Below are positions 49,950 to 59,115 of a stretch of 64,000 bases of DNA, piece by piece. How positions within the stretch are numbered: position 1 is the first letter of the stretch; each line of letters begins with the position of its first letter. The position numbers and the translations under genes were made by a program. Location: the NCBI GenBank assembly GCA_013397865.1, contig VZTI01003906.1, positions 194,176 to 258,175 of the forward strand, written 5' to 3'. The notes under the pieces were generated by a model. That model ran no database searches, had not been told where the DNA came from, and worked only from the letters and a program-made list of their open reading frames with translations. Source of the stretch: Struthidea cinerea. Taxonomy: Eukaryota > Chordata > Aves > Passeriformes > Corcoracidae.

Positions 49950-50445
49950 AACTCCAGCCCTAACACCTAATCCTGAACACAACCCAAACCCTATCCCTAA
50001 AACTAATCCTAAACATAAACATTAGGCTAGAACTAGCATAAACTCTAAACCTAACAATAATCAAAAAATAACCCTGAATGTAACCTAACCCTAAACACTG
50101 GGCTTAACGTAAAACCCTAAATACTAAACTAACACTAGGTAGCCCGAACAGCCCCAAGCACTAGCCCAAAAATTAACCCTAAACCCCAAATACAAACCCT
50201 GCACTAAGAAGCAATAACAGCCAACAGCCCTAGCCCTAACATAATCCCTACAGCCAAAACCGAAATCGAAACACTAATCCAAACCATAATACTAAACCTG
50301 ACCCTTAACCTAACCCTTACGTAACCCTACCTCAAACCCTAACCCTAATCCTAACTAACCCTAACTCCTGACGCTAAGCTGAACCCTAACACTAACCGTA
50401 ACCCTAACACCCTAAACAGAACTCTAAATGGAACCCCTGCCTTAC
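49950..50445 (-). repeat. Degenerate interstitial telomeric repeat tract
   Basis: About 500 bp of CCCTAA and close variants (CCCTAAC, CCTAAT, ACCCTAA, AACCCTAACC) on the plus strand, which is TTAGGG on the minus strand. The units are densest near 50300-50420 and more decayed to the left. C-rich-strand orientation on the plus strand is that of a left-hand telomere. The tract passes directly into a CCTTGCC-rich repeat. Confidence 0.88.
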
Positions 50446-50903
50446 CCTAACCGTGACCTCCTAATCCCAAAGCCTTGCCTTGCCTGCTCCTCCTTTGAGC
50501 TGCCCTGGCTTGTGAGCCCCAACCTTGCCCTGCCTCACGGACACATCTGTGTGGCTCCCTTGCCCTTCCTACCACCCCATGGCCTTGCTTTGCCATGCCC
50601 ACCCGTCCCCCACCTTGACTTTCCTACTTTCATTTCCCTGGCCTTGCTTTGCCTCGCAGGCCTCTCCTTTGACTTGTTTTCCCTTGCCTCCCCTAACCTT
50701 ATCTTGCCTGGCAAACCCACCCCTTGTCTTGCCTTGCCCTGCCCACCCCTCCCTGGCCTTGCTCTGCCTTTCACACCCATCCCCTGCCTTAACCCGCGCA
50801 CTCCTTTCTTCCCAGGCCTTGCCATGCCTTGCCTTCCTCTCCTCTGCCTTGCCTTGCCTGTCCAACCCCTCTGTTCTTGCCTTGCATTGCCTTGTAGAGC
50901 CAC
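50446..50903. repeat. CCTTGCC-rich degenerate tandem repeat, left part
   Basis: Repeated CCTTGCCTTGCC, CCTTGCCCTGCC and CTTGCTCTGCC variants with little G except in TTGCC. A 195-residue frame (50428-51015) is only this repeat translated (Cys/Leu/Pro-rich) and is not a gene. It continues after the LTR at 51271. Confidence 0.85.
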
Positions 50904-51270
50904 TGTAGGTGCTAAAAAGCCAGAAGCGGCAAAATTCTGCAGCCTTTTCTCAATATTCTGTGAGCAGACTGTCTTTCCCATGCAAACTATTTTAAACAAT
51001 GTCACAGTTCCATAAACTTCTTGCACCTGCAGGCTGCTTTGCAGGATTGTTATGGCTTTGACTTTGAAAATATTTTGGAATAGGTATCTTAGAACTTGGC
51101 CAATCCTCTCAAGGGGTGGATGGCCGAGGAACCAATTACCCATTGCCACTCAACACACTTTTGCCATCTATCCTATAAAAGTAGTCAGAAAATTATTAAA
51201 GTGCTTCCACTTGTTCATGAGCCTGGACTCTGTGTCGTTCTCTTTACCTGTCTCAGACGTGACAGCGACA
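50904..51270 (+). mobile_element. Solo LTR (ERVK-like) inside the CCTTGCC tract
   Basis: It runs from TGTAGGTGCTAAAAAGC to ACAGCGACA and is clearly homologous to the solo LTR at 63477-63857. Shared blocks are GATTGTTATGGCTTTG, CAATCCTCTCAAGGGGTGGA, TGGCCGAGGA and CAACACAC. A TATA-like TATAAAAG is at about 51174, followed by ATTAAAG. I do not see a clean target-site duplication. Confidence 0.75.
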
Positions 51271-51520
51271 GAACCATTCCCTCCCTTGACTTGCTGCCCC
51301 TCTCCTGCCTGGCATTTCCTTGCCGAGCTCTCCCTGGCCTCTCGCCTGGCCTGCCCATCACTGGACTGACCTTCCTCTGCCTCGGCCTTGCCTGCAGTTT
51401 CTGGGCATTCTCTTGCCTTTCCTTGCTCTGCTTTCCCCTCACGGCTCTTGCCTTGCCTTCCCTGCATCTCCCTGGACTTGCCCAGAATTGTCCACACTTC
51501 AACTGCTTTGTTTTGCCTGC
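51271..51520. repeat. CCTTGCC-rich degenerate tandem repeat, right part
   Basis: It continues the composition of 50446-50903 (CTTGCCTTTCCTTGCTCTGC, TTGCCTTGCCTTCC), so the LTR probably inserted within one tract. Confidence 0.75.
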
Positions 51521-51599
51521 AAGGAAGGCGAGGGAGATGCAGGAAAGGGAAGACAAAGCAATGGTAGTCTAGGTAAAGGGACTGGAGGCCAAGCAACCC

Positions 51600-52900
51600 A
51601 GAGTGCCTCTCCCTGGGAAGCAAAGGATGCAGTCCCAGGGTTGGTGGATCACATTATAAGACACCGTGAGGAGTTAAACTCCAGGGAGCCATTTTTATCC
51701 TGACAGCTCTTGTGTAGGAGCAATTCTTGGATGCATTCAATACTGGAGGTGGGATCCAACCTGCAGCTGGCAAGTTCCTGAAGGAGGGGGGGCAATGCTT
51801 TTCCATGGGAAGGAGAGCATGCAGCCCCAGGGTTTCAGGTGCAGATAAGAAGTGCCTAGTGGAGGTCAAGGGCGGCAGCAACTTTCTGTCCTGGCATATT
51901 TGGTGTGGGAGCATTCCCTCAACTTGTACAATTATGGAGTTGGCATCCATATTTTGAAGGCGGTGTCCTGGAAGGTTCAGTTTGGCCAATCATGTCCACC
52001 TTTCAGAGGTGGTGCTCTGAAATGTCTGGCAGTACATTTCTTTTCAGCAAGGTCAGCAGCTCAGTCTTGGTGTGCAGCTGGTACAGTTCCCAGGGCACAC
52101 CAGTACCGGTGTTCTGGTACCTTTGTATGGGATCAGTCCCTGGATATTTGCTGTTTGGGAGGAGGGCATCCCCCTTCTTTTGAGATGGGGCTTTTAGTTC
52201 CTCTCTTTGGCAAAGAAACCAGTCCTGGATCCACACACTGGGTGGTTTTGGTGGATTTAATTGCTTTTCCTGGTATACAGTTCTGTCTGTTAGAGCTGTC
52301 CCGTTACAGTGGGAATGCAAAAGCCAAGCTGGCGAGCTTTTTGTCCTGGTACCTTTGGTGTGTGAGCAGTCCCTGGTGCCGTTCAGTTCGGCTCCTGACT
52401 CTGGGAGATGGAAGCACTACGGTGGTGCCTAGAGCTGAGAGGCAAAGTGCAGATGCCAGGGTGTGTGGTGCAGTTCAGGTTACAGCCAGCAACAGCTTTC
52501 TCACTTCTGTGAGCTCTGTTTTTGCCGGATGCTTTTGAGTTTGTAGCTGGACCCTGTGACAGCGAAAATAATTATTAGCAAAAAGGATTTTGTGTTGCCG
52601 TTTGAGTGTGGTGCAAAGAAGAGTTTGTACTTGGAAGGGGAAGGTCCGTGAAATCTTTCTGTCCTGACAGAGTTCATCTGAGAGCAGCAACGTTCTCAAC
52701 TTGGATCTGCCCTTTGGTGGTTTAGAGATGGGCAAGGAGCGTTGGCTTCTTCTGCAAGTCCACAGCGCCATTGTGTGGTGGTTTTTTGAGCGCCGACCAT
52801 TGCCAGGTTAAAGCCAAGCGCTTTTGTGTCCTGGCACCGTGGGTGTAGGAACAGTGAGTGTGATGTGGGGGTTTCCTTGTGGATCCTGGCTCTTCGAGAC
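51600..52900 (+). repeat. Diverged tandem array, about six units of 170-230 bp
   Basis: A core resembling TTTTTGTCCTGGTACCTTTG plus GTGTGGGAGCAGTCCCTGG recurs near 51691, 51884, 52107, 52339, 52659 and 52827. Neighbouring submotifs recur too (CAGGG...TTCAGGTGCAG, GCCAAGC or GCCAGCAAC before the core, and GGATCCAAC or GGATCC-type text after it). Units are only partly conserved. There is no coding frame across the array. It joins an LTR 3' part at about 52925. Confidence 0.65.
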
Positions 52901-52924
52901 TGAAAGAATGTGATGCTGCATATT

Positions 52925-53241
52925 CCTGAGAAGGAAGATGAATGTGATGAACTGATTAAAATCCCCGTGCCCTGTCTCCCTGCACTGCTGGGGGGAAGGA
53001 GGGAGGAGCTGGGGGAAGGTGTTTTTAAGGGCTGATTTTATTCTCGTTGTCCTCCTGTGGCTTTGTTAGTAATAAATTCACTTTGTACCTCTACGTTGAG
53101 CCTGTTTTGCCCTTGGAGTGTTTTCTCCCAGTCCTTAACTCACAACCCCTTTGTTAAATTTTGGTGTGCTCTGCCCAGCTGTGGCAGGGGAGAGCGAGTG
53201 AGTGGCTTTCATGGGTGCCTGGCCAGCGTCAAACCACGGCA
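52925..53241 (+). mobile_element. TguLTR5-like LTR 3' part
   Basis: GATGAACTGATTAAAATCCC, CGTGCCCTGTCTCCCTGCAC, GGTGTTTTTAAGGGCTG, GTTAGTAATAAATTCACTTT (poly(A) signal AATAAA at 53071-53076), GCCCAGCTGTGGCAGGGGAG and CGTCAAACCACGGCA match the end of the LTR at 19117-19436. The 5' part is missing or replaced by the tandem array. Confidence 0.8.
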
Positions 53242-53269
53242 CAGCCCAGGCCCCTCGGGCTGGCAGCAT

Positions 53270-53520
53270 GACCCCCTGGCCTAAGCACCACCAGTTTGGT
53301 GTCATCTGCCAACTCACCAAGGGTGCCCTCTGCCACAGCTTCCAGACCATCAGTTAAGGAAAATGTTAAACGGGATAGGGCCCAGTGCTGATGCTGGGAG
53401 ACACTGCTTGTTCCTGGCTCCACGCTGGACTGGGTGCTGCTGAGCAGCAACCCTGGGGCCCAGCTGTCCAGCCTGTTTCAGTCCTGGTCACTGTTGGCTC
53501 GTGCAGTCCATGTTCCTTTG
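53270..53520 (-). mobile_element. CR1 reverse transcriptase fragment, minus orientation
   Basis: On the minus strand it reads LTDGLEAVAEGTLGELADDT and KLVV. This is the CR1 RT stretch around the catalytic ADD motif (family pattern FINDLDEG...FADDTKL). It is a short internal piece with frame damage on both sides. Confidence 0.75.
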
Positions 53521-53699
53521 GGTGAATTGAACTCTGTATTTAAAAAAAAGAAATTTCCAGGTGGGCACATGCAAGCCCACAGCTTTCAAAACCCCATCAC
53601 ACCAACATCCCTCACGGCATCTTTGCACCAATTGCCCCAAAACCTAAAGAGAAGGGAACACCCTGTTAAATATTCATGAAAGGCCAAGAAGGGTTTTAA

Positions 53700-54219
53700 T
53701 TATGGCTTTGAGTCTTCTGCTTTGGGTCTGTTGGTGCCAAATGAGTGTTTCCTCCTTTTCCTTTCTGACTGGTGGTAGCCCCTGCTCTTCACAAACTGTC
53801 TGCAGAGATCATTGCCCTGCTGTGAGGGCCTCCTCTTCTGTCTCTCTCTTGGCAGGGGTTGTTCCCAAGCAGCCCCGTGTGCTGGAGCATGCTGGCAGCT
53901 CCTCTTGGAGGGCCCTGGAGCTGTGGCATCCCTGTGAATGCTGTCATGACCTGGAGGACTCGTTCTCTTCCTCCTCCTGCCTGTTGAGTTGTTGTAGTTG
54001 GTGGTGTTCGTGAACCAGCTGCGGCGTTCACTGCCCCGCTGCGGGGATCTGCTCCTCTCCTTCTCCCTGGCACTGCTCCTCTGGCTGTGCATCACCTTAA
54101 TCCTACCAGGCAGACCCTGTGGTCCTGCAGAAGCTGCCTCGCTGATGGCTTCCCCCTGACTGTGGAAGGAGTGGGACGATGAAGAAGCCGCCGTTTCTTC
54201 CATTTGCAAATCCAAGCAC
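53700..54219 (-). CDS. USP36/42-like last exon (short basic/Ser tail)
   Basis: Acceptor TTTCTTCAG|GT; stop TAA at 53702-53700. It encodes CLDLQMEETAASSSSHSFHS, then a Ser/Arg-rich and basic tail (REKERSRSPQRGSERR, GRRRKRTSPPG, KRRPSQQ, SERKRRKHSF). Basic stretches are compatible with nuclear or nucleolar targeting, as known for USP36. About 172 residues. Confidence 0.8.
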
Positions 54220-57200
54220 CTGAAGAAAAAAAGAGTGACCTCTGCTTAGGGCATTTCTTGCAGACTCATCTGGGATTCCGTCATTTTTTTGGAGAGGTTT
54301 CTATGACAGAGAACCAAGGTCACCAGTGGGAAATTCAGACACCTGGGGTCTTCCTACCAGGTCTGTCCCTGTCATGGCAAGCCCTTGTCTTTGCACCCCC
54401 TACAGCCTCCATTTCACAGAATCACAGAGTGGGTTGGGTTGGGTTGGGAGGGACCTTAAAGCTCATCTCATTCCAACCCCCTGCCATGGGCAGGAACACC
54501 TTATGCTATCCCAGGGTGCTCCAAGCCCTGTCCAGCCTGGCCTCGGACACTTCCAGGGATGGGGCAGCCACAGCTGCTCTGGGCAACCTGGGCTGGAGCC
54601 TCACCACCCTCACAGGGGAGAATTCCTTCCTTATACCTAATATAAATCTTCCCTCTTTCACTTTGAAATCGTTACCCCTCGTCCTGTCACAACATTCCCT
54701 GACAAAGAACCCCTCCCCGTCTTTCCTGGAGGCCCCTTTTAGTCCTCTTCTCTGCATGAGCCAGCTTCAGAGAGCAGACAAGGAGCAGCTCACACAGGGC
54801 AGAAGCCTAAAGCCCAGCAAGGGAAGAGAAGAACCGGTGTGGGGCAGTTCAGAATGGACAGCACTGAAGGATGCAGGGAGGAATCGTCTCCCATGGCAGA
54901 AACACTCAGGAGGATGAGAGGACAAGCGGCAAAGCCAGGAAAAGGAAACATACTCTGAACACGCCACCCTGGTTATTACCTGGCATAGAACAGCAGATAG
55001 GCTTGCTGCCCCAGAACCGCGTGGATGCCACAACTCTCCACAGTCACATCATTCATCTTGTACCACTGCCCATTGCTCGCCTGCAAAGGAAGGCACCCGT
55101 CTCTGGAGAGGAAGGGCAGGGTTTCTGCACAGAAAACTGCCAAGCCAAGAGTACACCAAAACGAGTCCCATCTAGCCCCAAAGGAGGAACTCCCCCAAAG
55201 CCTTGGCTCCCAGTAACACTGCCAGCTTTGTGTTCCCAGCACATATTTTTCCCTGTCAGGAGGGAGGTTGCTCTTCACCTTTGTGTAGCAGAAGAAGTGT
55301 CCTTCAAGACAGGTGTGACCGCTGTGCACCACAACAGCATACAAGGAGTAGAGGCGGGGTTCTCCAGCTGTGTCAGACATGTATGGCCGAAGATTCAAGT
55401 ACTCAGGGTACTCCACAACCTACAGAGAAACCAAGAGGGCTCAGAAGTGATCCTGAGCTACCACATGAAACAGCCTTCAGCAGGTAATGGTTTGGGTGGG
55501 AGGAAACTGTTCCATGCCAAAGCAGCTCTACCAGAGCAGAGTCCAGGCTGGTCTCCCCATGGGAAGTCTCCTCTCCTCAGAAGGGAACACGAAAAGCCCA
55601 ACACGAGCAGCTTGTGACAGAGCACACAGCTTTGGGGAATCTTCTGCTCCAAAGAGGAAGCTGCACTCCGGCTGCATACGCACCTGGCTGATCTTCCTGC
55701 TGGTCCGTTCATCAGCCCTTCCCAGGCACACCGTGAGGACCCTGGGCTCATGATGGATTGTGACCCTCTTGGAGGCAGCAACCTTCTTCTCACACCTTGA
55801 ACCCAAACACAGAGCTGAGTGCTGAAATGCACCCGATCTTGCCTCAAGAGGGCCAGCCAGCCTTTCCTTTCTCACACCCTGGCACCAACTTCAAGGCTAT
55901 TCCAGGCCATAAGGCCATATTCAAAAAGGGTGTATCTCATTATTGTGCATTAAACCTCTCTGAGAAACCAATTCTGCTTGATTTCAGCAGCCCCTCATGC
56001 AGAATCTGGTGTTAATATACGGTAAGAATTCTTCTTACTTGCTACATTTGAAGCACTTTTTCCCATCCAGCTGCTTGGGTTTCACAAAGCGTTCCAGAGC
56101 TGTGCTGAGGGATGAAGCTCCCTGGAGGAGTGAGAAAGGAGCTGCTGAGCTGTGGGAAACGCCCTCACCCAAACATTTCCCAGGAGCTGACAGGAAGACC
56201 CAGGCAGCTGATGCTGAGGAGACCCACCACGACCCCGCAGGCAGTGTTTGTAAGGAGACAGAAAGAGGGGTGTGATACTGGACATGTCCCTGTGTTCCAG
56301 GGGTTCCTGGGCCATCTAGAGCTCCCTCTCAGTGCCACTGCTCAGTTCAGCTACTGATGGCGTGCAGGGGCGTCAGCAGTGAAAACTGATCCAGCCCATC
56401 AGCCTGGGAGCCAGACGGGTGTCGAGGCAGGACAAAGGGAAGGGGGAGGAGAGTAGGTCAAGGGTGCAGAGGGGATCATGCTACTTGTTCTACTTAAACC
56501 CAGCACCACAGACAGAGCAGTGCCACGGCCTCTGCAGAGGGACGCTGTCCATCCCACTTCCTACTCACCACCAAGATCCCTTGTGCTCGCAAAAGAGGTT
56601 TTTAAGACAAACGCTTTGGTTCTGGGAAGCTACAGGGGCCTTGGGACCTCTCGAAGCACAACTGCAAACGTCTTACTTTGATTTTCAAAAGGACATCCAG
56701 GAAGGCCATGTAGAAATCAGAAACTGTTTTGCAGCTCAGGCATGTGACTGGAAGGAAAATCAAAATGCTGAGGGAAGTTAATTGGTGTCAGTTTATGCTC
56801 GTGGGTCCTCCTACGCCAGTCATCACAGGACCAGCTGCATGTCACAGGCAGACAGAAGGGCACAGAAAATGCCAAGAAGAGCAGTAGTTGTGGAAACGTA
56901 CCTCTGGATCTCAGAATGCCCTGAAATATTTGATGGATGATGGTAGTTCCTTGGGAAGAGATGTCCACGCTGGAAATAAATGGCAAGGCAGAGAGTTACG
57001 TCCTCCAAGAGCGTAGCTTAGAAAGCCCTGGGCAGAGGTTTTCCTTGATGGGAGTACTTCAAGGAGTCCAACAGATTCAGGAACATTGAAAAGGGAATTT
57101 TCTTGTGCTTACTCGCTGCTTCCACTGAGACAAGCTCTCTGCATGGCACTGAGAGTACACCGTAAGAACTCGTAGGCATCTCCTGGTATGTCAGGCTTAA

Positions 57201-58024
57201 ATTCTCCTATGACTAAGAAAGAAGTTAGTAGTTCTCCCCTCGAAGAAGGAAAGAAAACCTGTTGAAGCACCTGAAACTGCTCACATCTGAGGTCCCTGAT
57301 GACAGCTCTAGGCCGGATGGCACTGGCTGAGGAGTACAGGACCTTCCGAACATGAGCTTCCATGATGCACATCATGCAGAAACCTTGCTGATGACCTGAG
57401 GAAGGAGGGAAGCTTCTTAGGTCAGCAAAACAATCCCCAGGTAGAAAACCTAATGGAGATCTTGAAGTTGTAAAGACTCTCTGTTCCTCTTCTCTCCAGG
57501 TGCCAATGTCCTGACAAGCCGGGGACATTTTAGTGCATAGAAAATGTTCTTCATAGGGAGGCTAAACTGGCACCAGTTTTCTGTGCAAGAAGCCAAGAGG
57601 GTTTAACTCGAAGGGACAGAGACCCAGGGCTAGGAAGAGGTGCCTTTCTGAAGATGGATGCACCTTGATAGAACAAGTGGCTTTTAGTTTGAGTGTTTGA
57701 GGAACGTGAGCTCATGGGGCTAACAAAGAAGGCTTGCCGTTCTCCTAAATCCAATTGCAGATTCTGGGAATCCTTGGGACATACCCAAGATATTTTGAAG
57801 GAGAAATTCCTAAAAGTACTCACAGAAGCGGCTGTGCTGACGAGAGAGCAGGTAATTAGCCAGAGGGGGTGTGTATGTCAGGCATTGCAGGACGACATTG
57901 AGGTAGCAAGTACTACCAAGGTTGTAAAGTCCTGCTCCGGGTCTCCGTTTTTGCCGCCAGTCCATGCAAATCTTCTCTGGGGGAAAAAGGATCTTTTGTG
58001 GTGGATTCATTCCCTTGCCAATGA
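53700..58024 (-). CDS. Deubiquitinase of the USP36/USP42 family (nine exons, 5' end not found)
   Basis: On the minus strand complement(join(53700-54219, 54980-55080, 55279-55419, 55684-55795, 56039-56121, 56677-56747, 56902-56969, 57113-57395, 57824-58024)) gives 525 residues and a stop, all with GT/AG introns in matching phase. The Cys box is GAGLYNLGSTCYLNVVLQ, followed by LTYTPPLANYLL and GFCMMC. Zinc-finger Cys pairs (CLSC, CFKC/SKC), YPEYLNLRPYMS, the His box GHTCLEGHFFCY and WYKMND (catalytic Asp) are present. These match USP36/USP42 cysteine proteases, which remove ubiquitin. Oddities: GNTC is GSTC, the near-invariant LKRF is LGRA, there is an insertion of about 21 residues before DAYEFL, and the tail is only about 170 residues (Ser/Arg-rich, KERSRSPQRGSERR) where human USP42 is far longer. 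The start exon is missing from view. It may be a diverged extra copy. Intact frames and splice sites suggest it is or recently was functional. Confidence 0.85.
54416..54745 (-). mobile_element. CR1 3' end, minus orientation, in a USP intron
   Basis: The plus strand reads CACAGAATCACAGAGTGGG, CTGCCATGGGCAGGAACACC, GATGGGGCAGCCACAGCTGC and CCTCGTCCTGTCACAACATT, the reverse complement of the CR1 3' end. Its tail end carries four TTGGG units. Confidence 0.88.
54980..55080 (-). CDS. USP36/42-like exon (end of catalytic domain)
   Basis: A 101-nt exon with acceptor TTTGCAG|GC and donor GCCAG|GTAATA. It encodes ASNGQWYKMNDVTVESCGIH and AVLGQQAYLLFYA, the last strand of the USP fold with the third catalytic position (ND). 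Confidence 0.85.
55279..55419 (-). CDS. USP36/42-like exon with the catalytic His box
   Basis: A 141-nt phase-0 exon with acceptor TCTCTGTAG|GT and donor ACAAAG|GTGAAG. It encodes VVEYPEYLNLRPYMSDTAGE, PRLYSLYAVVVHSG and HTCLEGHFFCYTK; the GH is the catalytic His. Confidence 0.85.
55684..55795 (-). CDS. USP36/42-like exon lacking the LKRF motif
   Basis: A 112-nt exon with acceptor TTCAAG|GTGTG and donor AGCCAG|GTGCGT. It encodes CEKKVAASKRVTIHHEPRVL and TVCLGRADERTSRKISQ. The usual LTLSLKRF is TVCLGRAD here. Confidence 0.78.
56039..56121 (-). CDS. USP36/42-like exon (ALERFVKPKQLDG)
   Basis: An 83-nt exon with acceptor CTCCTCCAG|GG and donor AGCAA|GTAAGA. It encodes GASSLSTALERFVKPKQLDG and KKCFKCSK, with the second zinc Cys pair continuing into the next exon. 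Confidence 0.8.
56677..56747 (-). CDS. USP36/42-like exon with first zinc Cys pair
   Basis: A 71-nt exon with acceptor CCTTCCAG|TC and donor ATCAAA|GTAAGA. It encodes TCLSCKTVSDFYMAFLDVLL and KIK; the C-x2-C is the first half of the structural zinc site. Confidence 0.8.
56902..56969 (-). CDS. USP36/42-like exon (VDISSQGTTIIHQIF)
   Basis: A 68-nt exon with acceptor ATTTCCAG|CG and donor CAGAG|GTACGT. It encodes DVDISSQGTTIIHQIFQGIL and RSR, matching [20 protein letters not shown] of the family. Confidence 0.8.
57113..57395 (-). CDS. USP36/42-like exon with insertion before DAYEFL
   Basis: Acceptor TTCCTCAG|GT and donor AGCGA|GTAAGC. It encodes HQQGFCMMCIMEAHVRKVLY through AVIRDLR to DAYEFLRCTLSAMQRACLSG. 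Compared with USP36/42, about 21 extra residues lie between RDLR and GEF. GT and AG sites bracket 64 nt here (57207-57270), but removing them would break the frame, so the uncut exon is the better model. Confidence 0.8.
57824..58024 (-). CDS. USP36/42-like exon with the catalytic Cys box
   Basis: Acceptor TTTGCCTGCAG|TC at 58025; donor TTCT|GTGAGT at 57824/57823. It encodes IGKGMNPPQKILFPPEKIC, MDWRQKRRPGAG and LYNLGSTCYLNVVLQCLTYT; the Cys in STCY is the nucleophile. The preceding exon should supply one base and the N-terminus and was not identified. Confidence 0.85.
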
Positions 58025-58084
58025 CTGCAGGCAAACGACATTTGAAATGAGATAAGACAATAGGTGGCACTTTTGCCTGGGTAA

Positions 58085-59115
58085 TGGCCAGGCAGGGCCC
58101 AGGCAGTGGTGGTGAATGGTGCTGCACTCAGGTGGCATCTGGTCACTTTGCCCCCCAGGGATTGGTGTTGGGCCCAGTTCCTGGTTAATATCTTTACTGA
58201 TGATCTGCATGAGGTGATCGTGTGCACCCTCCGTAAATCCACAGACCACACCAAATTTGGTGTGAGTGTCAATCTACTGGAGGGTAGGAAGGCTCTGCAG
58301 AGGGAACTGGACAGGCTGGATCAATGGAACAAGACCAACGGTATGAGGTTCAACAAGACCAAGTGCCAGGTCCTACACTTCGGCCACAATAACCCCATGC
58401 AGAGCTCCAGGCTGAGGGCAGAGTGGTTGGAAAGTGGCCCAGGAGAGAAGGATCTGGGGGTGCTGGTCAACAGTGGCTGAACGTGAGTCAGCAGTGTGTG
58501 CCCAGGGGGCCAAGAAGGCCAACGGCATCCTGGCTTGTATCAGGAGCAGTGTGGCCAGCAGGACCAGGGAAATGATCGTCCCTCTGTACTTGGCACTGGT
58601 GAGGCCACACCTCGAGTGCTGCATCCAGTCTGGGGCTCCTCAGGTCAGGAAAGACATTGATGTGCTGGAGCATGTCCAAAGAAGGGAGGGGAAGCTGGGG
58701 AAGGGTCTAGAGGGTAAATCCTATGAGGAACAGCTAAGGGAACTGGGATATTTTATCCTGAAGGAAAGGAGGCTCAGGGGTGACTTTATGACTACCCGAA
58801 AGGAGGTTGTAGCCAGGTGGGGGTTGGCCTCTTTTCCCAGGCAGCTACAGGCAGGACAAGGGGATATATAGTCTTGAGCTCTCCCAGGGGAGGTTCAGGC
58901 TGGACATCAGGAGGAATTTCTTCACAGAAAGAGTGATTAGATGTTGGAATGGGCTGTCCAGGGAGGTGATGGAGTCACCATCCCTAAGGTATTGAAGAAA
59001 AGACTGGGCGTGGTGCTTAGTGCCATGGTCTAGTTGACATGGTGGTGTTTGGTCAAAGGTTGGACTCGATGACCTCAGAGGTCTTTTCCAGCCTAATTGA
59101 CTCTGGGATTCTTTA
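58085..59115 (+). mobile_element. CR1 LINE, 3' kilobase, next to the USP Cys-box exon
   Basis: It starts GTGGTGAATGGTGCTGCACT and GGGATTGGTGTTGGGCCCAG, and continues through RT text DDLHEVIVCTLRKSTDHTKF (active-site ADD reduced to TDH) and LDRLDQWNKTNGMRFNKTKC to the CR1 tail (GGTTGGACTCGATGACCTCA...GATTCTTTATG). Frames are broken by stops and shifts, so it is a dead copy. Its left edge lies about 60 bp upstream of the minus-strand exon at 58024. Confidence 0.9.

Noticed and set aside
50428..51015. A 195-residue Pro/Leu/Cys-rich frame.
   Set aside because: It is translated CCTTGCC repeat continuing into an LTR.
58106..58871. Frames encoding reverse-transcriptase-like protein.
   Set aside because: They are a dead CR1 copy with stops, a shift and a lost active site, not a host gene.
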